Assembly (NCBI GenBank): GCA_023100825.1
Contig: CP095846.1
Location: 3,472,001 to 3,536,000 of the forward strand
DNA length: 64,000 nt
Reading direction: 5' to 3'
From: Nocardioidaceae bacterium SCSIO 66511
Lineage (GTDB): Bacteria > Actinomycetota > Actinomycetes > Propionibacteriales > Nocardioidaceae
Under the pieces are notes generated by a model that saw only the letters and a program-made list of their open reading frames with translations, did not search any database and was not told the DNA's origin. Position 1 is the stretch's first letter. The number at the start of each line of letters is the position of its first letter. A program made the translations under genes and the position numbers. Shown here piece by piece: positions 8,643 to 18,174 of the stretch.

Positions 8643-10243
8643 TGAGCACGTTCGACCTGTTGTTGCGGGGCGGCTCCGTCATCGACGGTACGGGAGCGTC
8701 CGCGCGCAGCAACGACATCGGCGTACGACAGGGCAGGATCGTCGTACTTCCGCCGGCATCACTCGCGTCGGCCGATCGCACGATCGATGCCAGCGGCCTG
8801 ATCGTGTCACCGGGCTTCATCGACGTGCACACGCACTCCGATCTGCTCGGTGGTGACGACCCGGAGCGCGCCGACCTGCGGCTCGCATCGGTGCTGCAAG
8901 GTGTCACGACGGAGATCTGCGGCAACTGCGGCATCAGCGCCTTCCCGGCGGAGCCCGCGCGAGTCGGCGAGCTCGGCGACCTGGTCGCTGCGACGTTCGG
9001 CGCGCCCTCTGCCGCGTTCACGTCGTTGCCCGAGTTCGCCGCAGCACAAGGGCTTCCGCGCCGCAACAACCTTGCGACGCTGGTCGGCCACGGAGCACTT
9101 CGTACCGGCGTGATGGGTCTTGCCGAGCGACCCGCAACCGGTTCAGAGCTGGAGCGGATGGTCGAGCTGCTCGACGCAGCCCTTCGCGACGGTGCAGCGG
9201 GCTTCTCGACCGGCCTGATCTACCCACCGGGCGTGTACGCCGACACCAACGAGATCGTGACTCTCGCCAAGGTCGCCGCGCGACACTCGAAGCCGTACGT
9301 GACGCATCTTCGCGACGAGATGGCGCGAGTCGAAGAGGCGCTCGAGGAAGCGATCGAGATCGCGCGAGCGTCGGGCGCAGCGCTGCAGGTGTCGCACCAC
9401 AAGACCGCCGGCAAGGCATCCTGGGGTGCGACGAAGCGTACGCTCCCCCGTCTGGCACAGGCATCCGGCGAGGGCATCGACGTCCAATGCGATGTGTATC
9501 CGTACACCGCAGGCAGCACCACCTTGCACGCGATGCTTCCGCCTTGGGCCGCAGCCAACGGCATACCCGCCATGCTCGACCGGCTCCGCGTTCCGGAGGT
9601 ACGAGCACGCATCCGAGCCGATATCGCAACCGGACTGCAGGGGTGGGAGAACACCGTCGGCAGCAACGGCGGATGGCATTCCATCGTCGTGGCGTCGAGC
9701 CCGGCCGAGCCGGCGTACGAGGGTGAGTCTGTCGCTGAGCTTGCCCGGCTTCGCGGTGACGATCCCGTTGACTTCGTCTGCGACGCGCTCGCCGCGAACT
9801 CGGGGTCCGTGTCGATCATCAGCCGGTCCATGCACGAGGACGACGTACGACGAGTGCTCGCAAACCCGTTGTCGATGATCGCCTCCGACGGCGTACCGCG
9901 CCCCGGCAAACCACATCCGCGATGGGCCGGCACCTTCGTCCGCGTCCTTGGTCGCTACGTCCGCCACGAAGGCCTGCTGCCGATCGAGACGGCTGTGCAC
10001 AAGATGACGGGGATGCCCGCCGCCCGGTTCGGTATCGAAGGTCGCGGCGTGATCGAGGACGGCGCCGTCGCCGACCTCGTGGTGTGGGATTCGGCGACGG
10101 TGCGAGACGCCGCCACGTACGACGATCCACTCGCGCGACCACGGGGCGTGAGTACGGTCATCGTCGCCGGCCGTCCCGTCGTTGTCGACGACGAGATCTG
10201 TCCGGTCGCGCCGGGTCGATTCCTGCGGGTCGGCGGCCGCTGA
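8642..10243 (+). CDS. N-acyl-D-amino-acid deacylase family amidohydrolase
   Basis: The 533-residue amidohydrolase has the D-aminoacylase layout. It begins with a small beta domain, then the metal site FIDVHTHSD near residues 58-66. GNCGISAFP (with the zinc-ligand cysteine), a histidine in QVSHHKTAGKASWG, DVYPYTAGSTTL, and the C-terminal SDGVPRPGKPHPRW loop follow. Family members hydrolyse N-acyl-D-amino acids to D-amino acids and the acid. Translation is coupled to the upstream transporter (ATG at 8642 overlaps the ATPase stop), so the operon probably imports and deacylates an acylated or ring-opened amino acid derivative. The substrate is not readable. It converges on the LysR gene with a 1-nt gap and no visible terminator between them. 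Confidence 0.88.
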   Translation: MSTFDLLLRGGSVIDGTGASARSNDIGVRQGRIVVLPPASLASADRTIDASGLIVSPGFIDVHTHSDLLGGDDPERADLRLASVLQGVTTEICGNCGISAFPAEPARVGELGDLVAATFGAPSAAFTSLPEFAAAQGLPRRNNLATLVGHGALRTGVMGLAERPATGSELERMVELLDAALRDGAAGFSTGLIYPPGVYADTNEIVTLAKVAARHSKPYVTHLRDEMARVEEALEEAIEIARASGAALQVSHHKTAGKASWGATKRTLPRLAQASGEGIDVQCDVYPYTAGSTTLHAMLPPWAAANGIPAMLDRLRVPEVRARIRADIATGLQGWENTVGSNGGWHSIVVASSPAEPAYEGESVAELARLRGDDPVDFVCDALAANSGSVSIISRSMHEDDVRRVLANPLSMIASDGVPRPGKPHPRWAGTFVRVLGRYVRHEGLLPIETAVHKMTGMPAARFGIEGRGVIEDGAVADLVVWDSATVRDAATYDDPLARPRGVSTVIVAGRPVVVDDEICPVAPGRFLRVGGR

Positions 10244-10244
10244 G

Positions 10245-11162
10245 TCACCGTTGCTCGAGGACCGGCCTCAGCTCCGTCGCCGCGTCATGGAGGCAGTCGA
10301 TGAATGCGCCGACCACCGGGTTCGGGTTGTTGCGCCGGGTCGCGACCGAGATCTCTCGGTGGAGGTCCGCCCGTTCGACGGGGCGCGCGACGAGATCGTC
10401 GGTCTCTCGGAGCGCAAGGGTCGGCACGAGGGCGACACCCATGCCCGCGCGTACCAAGGCGCGGGTCACCTCGTAGTGATCGCTGCGACACCGTACGCGT
10501 GGGCGGAAACCGGACAGGGTCGCGGCACGTTCGAGCACGGAGGTCGAGCTGTCGGTGCCCCTCGTGGTGATCCACGGGTCCCGGGCAAGGCTGCGCAGAT
10601 CAAGCGTTCGACAACCCGCCAAGGGATGCGTCTTCGGGAGTAGCACCCGTTGCTCGTCGCGCATGATCAGCGTGAGGTCGCACGACGCCGAGCACGCCAT
10701 CGGCGCCAGCGGATGCTCGAACACCACCGCGACATCCAGCTCGCGGCGCTCGAGTACGGGCAAGAGCTCGAGTGGCTGCCCGAGGACCAGGTCGACCTCG
10801 ACGCCGGGCCGGACGCTACTGAACGCGGCAAGCGCACGCGGCAACAGCTCGGTTCCGGACGTCGCGAAGAAGCCGCATCGTAGGACGCCCAGTGATGCGT
10901 GGCCGTGTGCGCTCAGCTCGTCCTCTGCCGCCGACATCAGGTCGGTGATCTGCTGCGCATAGTCGGCGAGTCGGGCGCCCGCATCGGTGAGGTTCAAGCT
11001 GCGCGGCCCGCGCTCGACCAGCGACACACCGAGTTCGCGTTCGAGCGCCGCGAGCTGATGGGAGACGGCGGACGGGCTGAGGCCGAGCTCGCCGGCGGCA
11101 CCGGCGATCGTACCGAGACGCGCAATCTCCAGGAGGACCTGCAGACGAGCGCTGTTGATCAC
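10245..11162 (-). CDS. LysR-family transcriptional regulator
   Basis: This 305-residue regulator has an N-terminal winged helix (LLEIARLGTIAGAAGELGLS, then SAVSHQLAALERELGVSLVE, about residues 9-55) and a periplasmic-binding-protein-like effector domain. I chose GTG 11162 because family members begin a few residues before the first helix; an open extension upstream runs into the hairpin region. It is downstream of and parallel to the barbiturase and carbamate kinase genes and converges on the deacylase gene. It probably controls one or both units. A 17-bp perfect dyad (11195-11236) lies 33 nt before its start and may be its own operator. Confidence 0.9.
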   Translation of the reverse strand: MINSARLQVLLEIARLGTIAGAAGELGLSPSAVSHQLAALERELGVSLVERGPRSLNLTDAGARLADYAQQITDLMSAAEDELSAHGHASLGVLRCGFFATSGTELLPRALAAFSSVRPGVEVDLVLGQPLELLPVLERRELDVAVVFEHPLAPMACSASCDLTLIMRDEQRVLLPKTHPLAGCRTLDLRSLARDPWITTRGTDSSTSVLERAATLSGFRPRVRCRSDHYEVTRALVRAGMGVALVPTLALRETDDLVARPVERADLHREISVATRRNNPNPVVGAFIDCLHDAATELRPVLEQR

Positions 11163-11194
11163 CGTGCGAGCGTACGCCGGGCACGGAGTTCGGC

Positions 11195-11236
11195 GCGGAT
11201 TGCACCACCGAACGCGTTGTCGGTGGTGCAATCCGC
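11195..11236. promoter_or_regulatory. 17-bp perfect dyad between barbiturase and lysR genes
   Basis: GCGGATTGCACCACCGA (11195-11211) is followed after 8 nt by its exact reverse complement (11220-11236). It lies between the barbiturase-like gene stop at 11257 and the lysR start at 11162. It has no T-tract, so a simple intrinsic terminator is uncertain. TTGCAC and GTGCAA half-sites fit a LysR-type dyad. It may act as operator, terminator or both. Confidence 0.6.
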
Positions 11237-11256
11237 ACCGAACATCCGTGCGCGGG

Positions 11257-12363
11257 TCAGCTGGCGTCGATGATCGCGGCGACCGGGCCGCCGCCTTCTG
11301 GGCCCTGGTGTGCCGCGGACACGGACACGAACACCGCCGGGTCGCCCGTCACGGCGGCAGTCACGCCGCCGACGCACGCCTTGATCTGACGGTGCCAGTG
11401 CACATCGGAGTCGTCGAGCATGGCGTTGCGGCGTCCGCGTACGGTGCCGTCCTGGCTCGCCTCGCACTTGAGGAACACGTTGACCAGGCGGTCACCGAGA
11501 TCGCTGGTGTGCGGCCGCTCGGGCAGGTCGAGGCCGGCGTCCTTGATCGCGCCCCAGATCCCGTCGGCGTCGAGCGCGTCGTTCATGACGGAGTGCCCGA
11601 TGCGGTACTTGCCACCGACACCGCGGGCGTTGCCCACGACGACCACCTGGGCCTGGTCGAGCTCGACGCCGGATGAGCAGGACGCGACCGCGGAGTAGAA
11701 ATCGCGGTCGTTCAGGACGTCCTCGTCGGTCGGCATCTCGATCTCACCGAGTGCCACCGCGATGCCGAGGCCCGTTGTGCCGTTGGACAGGTCCATCGAC
11801 GAGAGGGTGTCCTCGGTCCACACGGTCTCACCGCGGCTCTTCGCGTCGCGGATCGTGTCGATCGTGAGCAGTGGGGTCTTCGTCTGCACGTAGTGCACGT
11901 CTGCGGGATCGGTGATGCCGGCCTCGGCCATCGCGTTCTTGACCGCCGCCGCCACCTTCTCGATCATCGCCGTACGGCCGATGTCCTCGGGCAGGAGCTT
12001 CTCGCTCATCGCGAACCCGACCGTGAGGCGCGGCTCGTCGGTCTTGACGACCTTGTCCTCTGGAAGGGTCGCGAACACCGTCGCATGCGGGCTGATCACG
12101 CCGTCGGTGCCTCCCGACCAGACGATCGGGATCTGCTTGACGTCGGCGGCCGAGCGGCTGCCCTTCGCCTCGATGACCTCACGGAAGGCGCGGTCGGCGA
12201 TGATGCGGGTGTAGTCGTTGACACCGCCGTTACCTTCGGTCTTGCCGATGACGGCGATGATGCGGTCGGCCTCCATGACGCCGTCATCGATCAGCTTCGC
12301 GAGCTCGCTCGCGTCTGCGACGGAATGGATCGGGACCTTACGTACTTCGATGGCGGCTGGCAC
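11257..12363 (-). CDS. Cyanuric acid hydrolase/barbiturase family ring-opening amidohydrolase
   Basis: The 368-residue protein matches the length of the AtzD/TrzD/barbiturase family, whose fold is three similar domains each with a Ser-Lys pair. Lys41 ([12 protein letters not shown]) and Ser83 (WSGGTDGV) lie close to the catalytic pair known for AtzD (Lys42/Ser85). A second serine motif is SCSSGVELD and the third is [14 protein letters not shown] at the C-terminus. GTG 12363 is chosen because AGGAAGGA lies just upstream. The family opens either cyanuric acid (to biuret precursors) or barbituric acid (to ureidomalonate) and the sequence alone does not separate them. The uracil-type permease and molybdenum hydroxylase elsewhere in the window favour barbiturase. 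It follows the carbamate kinase gene by 29 nt. Confidence 0.87.
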   Translation of the reverse strand: MPAAIEVRKVPIHSVADASELAKLIDDGVMEADRIIAVIGKTEGNGGVNDYTRIIADRAFREVIEAKGSRSAADVKQIPIVWSGGTDGVISPHATVFATLPEDKVVKTDEPRLTVGFAMSEKLLPEDIGRTAMIEKVAAAVKNAMAEAGITDPADVHYVQTKTPLLTIDTIRDAKSRGETVWTEDTLSSMDLSNGTTGLGIAVALGEIEMPTDEDVLNDRDFYSAVASCSSGVELDQAQVVVVGNARGVGGKYRIGHSVMNDALDADGIWGAIKDAGLDLPERPHTSDLGDRLVNVFLKCEASQDGTVRGRRNAMLDDSDVHWHRQIKACVGGVTAAVTGDPAVFVSVSAAHQGPEGGGPVAAIIDAS

Positions 12364-12392
12364 TTGGCGTGTCCTTCCTTGTGGTGGTTGCT

Positions 12393-13334
12393 TCAAGCCG
12401 GGTCTGGTACGACGCGCGTACCCAGATGGCCTTCGATCGCAGATCCGATCCGCGGCAGTGACGTGATGATTCCGACGCCGCGCCCGTGCTCGGCGAATCG
12501 GGTGACGGACTCGACCTTCGGGCCCATCGAGCCCGAGGCGAACTCCTGGTCCTTCGCGATCGCGCGCATCTCGCTCGCCGTCACCTCACCGATGGGCTTG
12601 GCGTGGGGCGTACCCCAGTCGGTGACGGCCGAGTCGACGTCGGTCGCGATCACGAGCAAGTCGGCGTCGATGTGGCGGGCGATCAGGGATGCGGTGAGGT
12701 CTTTGTCGATGACGGCCTCCACACCGGCCAGCGTGCCGTCTGTCTCGCGTACGGTCGGGACTCCTCCCCCGCCGGAGCACACGACGACGTACCCGGCCGC
12801 GATCAGCGCCTCGGCCGCGGGTCCGTCGAGGCATTCGATCGGCTCCGGAGATGCGACCACCCGTCGCCATCCGCGGCCGGGAATCTCGACGTAGTGCTGA
12901 CCGTGCTCGATCATCACCTGCGCTTCGTCTTCGGGCAGGTACCGACCGATCGGTTTGGTCGGCGACCGGAACTTCGGATCGTCGGCGTCGACGAGAGTAC
13001 GTGACACGAGCGCCGCGGTACGGCGTTCGTGTCGTCGCCGCGCGAAAGCATGGTCCAGGGCGTCGATCAGGAGCATCCCGATGGTGGCCTGGGTCTGCGC
13101 ACCGCACCAGTCGAGCGGCACGGGCGGCACGACCGACGCGGACAGCTCGTTCTTGAGCAGCAGGTTGCCGACCTGGGGACCGTTGCCGTGCGTGAGCAGC
13201 ACCTCGTGTCCGGCGACGACGAGGTCGGCGATCGGTTCGGCGGCCTCGGTGATCGCGGCCCGCTGGTCCTCAGGACGAGCTCGACCGTCGGCCGAGGTCA
13301 TGGCGTTTCCGCCCAGAGCGATCACGATGCGCAT
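12393..13334 (-). CDS. arcC: Carbamate kinase
   Basis: The 313-residue protein has the carbamate kinase N-terminus (VIALGGNAM), [15 protein letters not shown], the ATCase-like [13 protein letters not shown] loop, a [12 protein letters not shown] stretch and the C-terminal [10 protein letters not shown] block. It converts carbamoyl phosphate and ADP to ATP and carbamate. No arginine deiminase genes are present. It instead leads the operon with the barbiturase-like gene, and an FdrA-type carbamoyltransferase lies 27 kb away. In E. coli the FdrA genes and a carbamate kinase form one cluster for anaerobic allantoin use, so the same pairing is likely here. Confidence 0.92.
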   Translation of the reverse strand: MRIVIALGGNAMTSADGRARPEDQRAAITEAAEPIADLVVAGHEVLLTHGNGPQVGNLLLKNELSASVVPPVPLDWCGAQTQATIGMLLIDALDHAFARRRHERRTAALVSRTLVDADDPKFRSPTKPIGRYLPEDEAQVMIEHGQHYVEIPGRGWRRVVASPEPIECLDGPAAEALIAAGYVVVCSGGGGVPTVRETDGTLAGVEAVIDKDLTASLIARHIDADLLVIATDVDSAVTDWGTPHAKPIGEVTASEMRAIAKDQEFASGSMGPKVESVTRFAEHGRGVGIITSLPRIGSAIEGHLGTRVVPDPA

Positions 13335-13405
13335 GGTCAGGACATTAGGCGAACGCTGTGAGCCGGCGCACGGTCAACAAGAACCAAGGCCACCGGCCCG
13401 CTTGG

Positions 13406-15385
13406 TCAGATTGTGCCAAGGGACCCGGCCGATCCGATGCTACGGAGTGTGACGGTCGCCGGTATGACCGCTCCGGCGATCGCCAGCACGCCCGCAACAG
13501 CACCGATCGCCGCCAGCGTCGGCCAGGCAATCACCAGCGCGACGTCATCGGCGCTGCGCGAGACAGCGGTCCAGACGAGGTACGAAACGGACGCGGCGAT
13601 CCCGAAGCCGATTGCCAGCGCGATGCCCGACACCAGAGTTGCCTCGCCGACAACGGCCCGCATGAGCTGCCGCGGCGTTGCGCCGACGAGCTCGCCGGTC
13701 GCGAGCTCCCGCCGTCGACGAGTGCCGTCCATCAGCATCGTGTTGACGATCGCAATGGCCGCGTACAACCCGGCCGGCCCGAGTACGAGTAGCAGGGCCT
13801 CGCCGTTCTGCGCTCGGGTGTCCGCCGTCATCTCGGCAAGCCAGTCGCCGGTCGGCCGGGCGGTCGCTCCCGTGCCGGCGAGCCGATCGCGGAGATCACC
13901 GAGCGCCTCCAACGTCGATGCGCCGGCGTCCGGCACGACGAGCACCTCGCCATCCATCGCCGTCGCTGCATGCTGTATGGCCAGCCGACGTGGAATCATC
14001 ACGTCCGGTACGAGGCCGGCCGCGTCCGGTACGACGGCGACCAGGCGTAAGCGTTGTGTACTCCCGTCGGCGAATGCGACGCGTACGCGATCGCCGATCC
14101 GGTAGTGCTCCCCTGCCACCTCCATCCGGGTCATCGCAATGGTGTTGCCGCGCAAGCGCTCGAGTGACCCACTGACGCCATCGAGGTCACGTGCGCGCGT
14201 GAAGGTCCGCGGGTCGACTCCCGCGCCAACCGTGCCGTTGGCGTACCCGCGGTCAGTTCGGACGACCTCGACCGTCGTCGACCAATCGACGGCTCCGACG
14301 CCCGGGGCGGACTCGATGCGGTGCAGATCCGCCCGCGTCGCCGACTCGATGACGATCGGGGCATCGATCGTCTCCGCGCGTACGGACTCGTCGGCGGCCG
14401 CGGCGATGCTCAGCACCATCAGCATCGATCCGGCGATCGCCGTGATCGCGACGATCGGTGACATCAGCGATGTCGACCGGCGCGGCGTCGCCCGTACGGA
14501 GTTCGCCGCGAGGTGGGCACCGACACCGCCCATGCGTTCGGCGAGCGCACCGGCCACTCGGGTGAGCGCAGGAACCAACACGGGTGCCAGCGCGACGAAG
14601 GCAATCACGAGCAACTGCGGTACGAAGATCCCTGCGGCCATGGCCAGTTCGAGGTCGCCGGGCGTCATCACGGACATGGCGGCCACCGCGCCGGCGACCG
14701 AGCCGAGACCGACGAGGACGCGAATGATCGTCAGCCGCGTCCGCTCCACCGCGGCGTCCCTCAATGCGTCGACCGGAGCCAGGTTGGCTGCGCGGCGGGC
14801 TGCGAAGTACGCGCCGATGACGGCGACTACGACCCCTGTCCCGAACGCGATCGTGAGCGGCAGCCAGGGCGACGATGGTTCGAGGTGCATCGGAGAGAAC
14901 TCCGTGCCCGCAGCCACCTCGAGCAACACCGGAGTTGCAGCGTACGCACCGAGGCAGCCGACCGCCGAACCAACCGTCGCAACGGTCAACGCCTCTCCGA
15001 GTACGAGCCGTCGGATCTGCTTCGGCGTCGCACCGACGAGGGCCAGCAGACCGAGGTCGCGACGACGGGATGCGACGACGAAGGCGAACGTACTCGCCAC
15101 CAGGAAGGCCGTCATGAAGCCGCCCAGCGTCGCGACGAAGCCGAGCACGGCCTGCAGCCCCTCGGGCGTCTCGTCCGACGACACGTATCCAACCGTGTGC
15201 CTCGCCACCCCACCGCCGCTCACCACTACCTCGAGCCCGCCGGAATGTGCCGAGCGGTACGCCTCGCCGGCCGCGATTGCGTTGGCAGCAAGTCCGATCA
15301 TGAACGCACCCAATGCGACCGATACGAACGCACCGGCGTACAACGCTCGGCTCGTACGCACGAGCCGGCCGGCCAGGTAGAGCAT
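13406..15385 (-). CDS. FtsX/MacB-type ABC transporter permease
   Basis: The 659-residue membrane protein has two FtsX-like permease domains of three to four membrane helices each. The first spans about residues 1-300, with ASRRRDLGLLALVGATPKQI as the typical intracellular loop. The second lies at the C-terminus, with GTRRRRELATGELVGATPRQ. A large extracytoplasmic domain (about residues 320-520) lies between them. This layout fits exporters of peptides or antibiotics, or lipoprotein extractors, but not importers. Its ATG overlaps the stop of the ATPase gene by one base, and a two-component system is divergent from the pair, which often means envelope-stress or antibiotic response. Confidence 0.88.
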   Translation of the reverse strand: MLYLAGRLVRTSRALYAGAFVSVALGAFMIGLAANAIAAGEAYRSAHSGGLEVVVSGGGVARHTVGYVSSDETPEGLQAVLGFVATLGGFMTAFLVASTFAFVVASRRRDLGLLALVGATPKQIRRLVLGEALTVATVGSAVGCLGAYAATPVLLEVAAGTEFSPMHLEPSSPWLPLTIAFGTGVVVAVIGAYFAARRAANLAPVDALRDAAVERTRLTIIRVLVGLGSVAGAVAAMSVMTPGDLELAMAAGIFVPQLLVIAFVALAPVLVPALTRVAGALAERMGGVGAHLAANSVRATPRRSTSLMSPIVAITAIAGSMLMVLSIAAAADESVRAETIDAPIVIESATRADLHRIESAPGVGAVDWSTTVEVVRTDRGYANGTVGAGVDPRTFTRARDLDGVSGSLERLRGNTIAMTRMEVAGEHYRIGDRVRVAFADGSTQRLRLVAVVPDAAGLVPDVMIPRRLAIQHAATAMDGEVLVVPDAGASTLEALGDLRDRLAGTGATARPTGDWLAEMTADTRAQNGEALLLVLGPAGLYAAIAIVNTMLMDGTRRRRELATGELVGATPRQLMRAVVGEATLVSGIALAIGFGIAASVSYLVWTAVSRSADDVALVIAWPTLAAIGAVAGVLAIAGAVIPATVTLRSIGSAGSLGTI

Positions 15386-16152
15386 CAGGTTTCCAGTCCG
15401 CTCATTGCGCCAGCGATCTGCGCCGCTGTCGCGTCCCCGAGGCGGCCGACGATCGCGCCGTCGCGCAGGAACACGACCTCGTCCGCCGTCGCCGCGGCAA
15501 CCGGGTCGTGCGTGACCATCAGGACCGTCTGTCCCTCCAGATCGGCCGCCTCGCGCAGCAGGTCGAGCACGATTCGTCCGGACCTGCTGTCGAGCGCCCC
15601 GGTCGGTTCATCGGCGAACACCACTGCGGGGCGACTCAGCAGGGCACGGGCAATGGCAACGCGCTGCTGCTGACCACCGGACAGCTCCGCCGGGCGGCGG
15701 CGCACGAGGTCATCCAGGCCGACCCGGGCGAGCGCACCTTTGACCTCTGCCCGCCGCGGCCGCCGCCCGGCGAGCCGCTGCGGTAACGCGACGTTGTCGT
15801 AAACCGTCAGGGCCGGAAGAAGGTTGTATGCCTGGAAGATGAAGCCCATCTCGGTCCGCCGCAGCTGCGCCAGCTGCGCCCGGTTGAGGCCGCCGAGCTC
15901 GACATCACCCAAGAGCACCCGCCCGGCAGTCGGTTGGTCGAGCCCGGCCGCACACTGCAGCAGGGTGGATTTGCCTGACCCCGATGGACCCATCACGGCG
16001 GTGAACGATCCCCGCGCGAACGAGTGGGTGACGCCCACCAGGGCAACTGCCTCACCTGCTGCGGAGGCGTACCTCTTCTCCAGCTGCTCGACGGAGATCG
16101 CAGACTCGTTCGTACGCGCGGCGGCTTCGCTCGGGTCCTCGATGAGTGTCAT
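15385..16152 (-). CDS. MacB/LolD-type ABC transporter ATPase
   Basis: The 255-residue ATPase has Walker [15 protein letters not shown], the signature [15 protein letters not shown], Walker B AVVFADEPTGALD, and the MacB/LolD hallmark MGFIFQAYNLLPALTVYDNV. It powers the FtsX-type permease encoded directly downstream in the same transcript. The start at 16152 is 91 nt from the divergent histidine kinase start, and that gap contains a dyad at 16210-16225. Confidence 0.92.
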   Translation of the reverse strand: MTLIEDPSEAAARTNESAISVEQLEKRYASAAGEAVALVGVTHSFARGSFTAVMGPSGSGKSTLLQCAAGLDQPTAGRVLLGDVELGGLNRAQLAQLRRTEMGFIFQAYNLLPALTVYDNVALPQRLAGRRPRRAEVKGALARVGLDDLVRRRPAELSGGQQQRVAIARALLSRPAVVFADEPTGALDSRSGRIVLDLLREAADLEGQTVLMVTHDPVAAATADEVVFLRDGAIVGRLGDATAAQIAGAMSGLET

Positions 16153-16209
16153 ACCGACAAGTCAACGACGCTGCCATCGCCCGCGCACTGGCCCGGAAGC
16201 GACAGCCGG

Positions 16210-16225
16210 GTAGCGTGCGCGCTAC
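16210..16225. promoter_or_regulatory. Dyad in the divergent ABC/histidine kinase promoter region
   Basis: GTAGCG and CGCTAC are separated by 4 nt, in the 91-nt gap between the two divergent start codons. Its position makes it a candidate site for the LuxR-type response regulator encoded next door. No binding evidence is available. Confidence 0.4.
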
Positions 16226-16243
16226 CTGTGTACGGTCTGCGTT

Positions 16244-17533
16244 GTGACGAACCCGATCGCGCCGACACCGTGGCGGGCGATGGCGTCGAACCCCCTTCGG
16301 TTCTTGACGTCGTCGTGGCCGTGGCGCTCGTTCGCGTACACGCTCTCGGGTACCGCAGCCGGGCTCGTCGTCCTGATCGTCGGCGTCGCATACATGGCTG
16401 CCGGGATCCTGCTCTCCCCGGTTGTCATCGGGATCGTCCTGCTCTCGTACGCCGCCGTGATCGGCGTACCCATCGGCATGGTCGAGCGCTGGCGGCTACG
16501 GCTGATGGCGTCAGCCGATCGACCGCCGCCAACGGATCCGCACGTCGACACGAGCTTCGCCACCGCACGCGAGCGGCTGGCGATGTGGCGAAACGAGCCG
16601 GCGTCCGTACGAGAGTTCGCGTACGCGATGTTGCTTGCGCTGCTGTTCATGCCGCTCAACTTCGTGGTCGCGATTCCGACCATCATCGTTACCGCACTAC
16701 TCTTCCTCACACCGTTCCTGACCTGGGGCGGACCGGTCGACGTGCTCCTCTGGCGGGCCGAGACGTTTGCCGAGGGCCTGCCGATCGCGCTCTTGCTTGC
16801 ACCGTTGTGGTGGGTGCACAGCGCGTACGCCCAGACCGTCGTCGCGGGTGCCCAGGCCGAGGCTGCACGCGCGTTGCTCGGTCCGCGGACCGATGAGCTG
16901 GAGGAGCGCATCGCGTCGCTGCGGCGCTCGCGTCTCGATCTCGTCAGCGCCTTCGAGACCGAACGCCGCCGGATCGAACGACATCTGCACGACGGCGTGC
17001 AACAGCGACTCGTCGGGCTCACGATGACCCTCGGGCTCGCCGAGACCCAGCTACCCGACGGTGACGGGCGCACGCTGGTCGAACGCGCCCATGGCGAGGC
17101 CGAGGCCGCGCTCGGTGACCTGCGTGACGCTGTCCGCGGCATCCATCCGCGCGTACTCGTCGATCACGGGCTGCTGGCTGCCGTCAACGAGATCACGGAT
17201 CGAAGCCCGCTTCCGGTCACGGTCGACCTCGACGTCGGGCGGTTGCCGTCCGCGGTCGAGGAGACCGCGTACTTCGTCGTGAGCGAGGCGCTCACCAACG
17301 CGATCAAGCACGCGCGCGCTCGGCGAGTGACGATTCGCGGCACGGTCGACGACGAACATCTACACATCGAGGTCACCGACGACGGTCGCGGCGGTGCCTC
17401 CGTCGTACCCGATGGTGGACTCGCCGGACTGGTTACTCGCCTCGATGCGCTGGGCGGCACGCTGTCCGTGTCCAGCCCGGCCGGGGGCCCGACCACCATC
17501 ACGATGGAGGCACCGTGTCAGGTCGAGGCATGA
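16244..17533 (+). CDS. Two-component sensor histidine kinase (HisKA_3 / NarL-partner type)
   Basis: The 429-residue protein has about four hydrophobic segments in its N-terminal half (residues 35-75 and 125-195). These form a short membrane sensor with a DUF1707/PspC-like appearance but no large external domain. The dimerisation and phosphoacceptor helix follows (ERRRIERHLHDGVQQRLVGL, histidine near 249), then an HATPase domain (SEALTNAIKHARA as N box, TDDGRGGA as G1 box). It starts at GTG 16244. The response regulator start lies inside its stop codon. It is divergent from the ABC exporter, so control of that exporter is the natural inference. Confidence 0.9.
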   Translation: MTNPIAPTPWRAMASNPLRFLTSSWPWRSFAYTLSGTAAGLVVLIVGVAYMAAGILLSPVVIGIVLLSYAAVIGVPIGMVERWRLRLMASADRPPPTDPHVDTSFATARERLAMWRNEPASVREFAYAMLLALLFMPLNFVVAIPTIIVTALLFLTPFLTWGGPVDVLLWRAETFAEGLPIALLLAPLWWVHSAYAQTVVAGAQAEAARALLGPRTDELEERIASLRRSRLDLVSAFETERRRIERHLHDGVQQRLVGLTMTLGLAETQLPDGDGRTLVERAHGEAEAALGDLRDAVRGIHPRVLVDHGLLAAVNEITDRSPLPVTVDLDVGRLPSAVEETAYFVVSEALTNAIKHARARRVTIRGTVDDEHLHIEVTDDGRGGASVVPDGGLAGLVTRLDALGGTLSVSSPAGGPTTITMEAPCQVEA

Positions 17534-18174
17534 ACATCGCGCTAGCGGAGGACTCCGTGCTACTGCGCGAGGGGATCGTGCGCATCCTCGAGGCCGCGGG
17601 CCATACGGTGAGCGCATCGGTCGGCTCTGCGGACGCCCTCGTTGCCGCCGTGCGACACACGCCACCCGACCTTGTCGTCACCGACGTACGAATGCCTCCC
17701 GGGCACAGCGACGAGGGCTTGCAGGCCGCGGCCGTGATTCGCGATTCGTACCCCGACCTCGGCATCGTCGTGCTGTCCCAGTACGTCGCCGACGCATACC
17801 TCCCCGCCCTGCTCGAGTCCCATGGCGGTGGCGGGATCGGATACCTGCTCAAGGACCGCGTCGGCCATGTGACCGAGTTCCTGGATGCGCTCGACCAGGT
17901 CGCCGCCGGCGGCACCGTCATCGACCCCGATGTCGTACGGCAGCTGCTGGCGCGCAAGCGCGACGACGGGCCGCTCGCCTCGCTGAGCCCGCGCGAGCGC
18001 GAGGTGCTTTCGTGGATGGCGCAGGGTCGTACGAACGGCTCCATCGCCGAGGAGCTCTTCGTCAGCGAAGCCGCCGTACGCAAGCATGTGGGCAACATCT
18101 TCGCCAAGCTCGCCCTCGACCACGCTGCCGATCGCCGGGTGCTCGCCGTACTGACATACCTGCGAAGTCAGTGA
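17530..18174 (+). CDS. LuxR/NarL-family response regulator
   Basis: The 214-residue protein has a receiver domain (acidic ED at residues 7-8, phosphoacceptor Asp52 in VVTDVRMPPG, lysine in YLLKDRVG). It ends in a LuxR-type helix-turn-helix (LSPREREVLSWMAQGRTNGS, SEAAVRKHVGNIFAKL). I chose ATG 17530 because it overlaps the kinase stop as ATGA; an upstream GTG at 17515 is the alternative. Its last 7 bases overlap the end of the convergent TetR gene, so the two transcripts must run into each other. Confidence 0.92.
   Translation: MNIALAEDSVLLREGIVRILEAAGHTVSASVGSADALVAAVRHTPPDLVVTDVRMPPGHSDEGLQAAAVIRDSYPDLGIVVLSQYVADAYLPALLESHGGGGIGYLLKDRVGHVTEFLDALDQVAAGGTVIDPDVVRQLLARKRDDGPLASLSPREREVLSWMAQGRTNGSIAEELFVSEAAVRKHVGNIFAKLALDHAADRRVLAVLTYLRSQ

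Noticed and set aside
12393-13334. Arginine deiminase pathway
   Set aside because: Only carbamate kinase is present. No arcA or arcB-like genes occur nearby.
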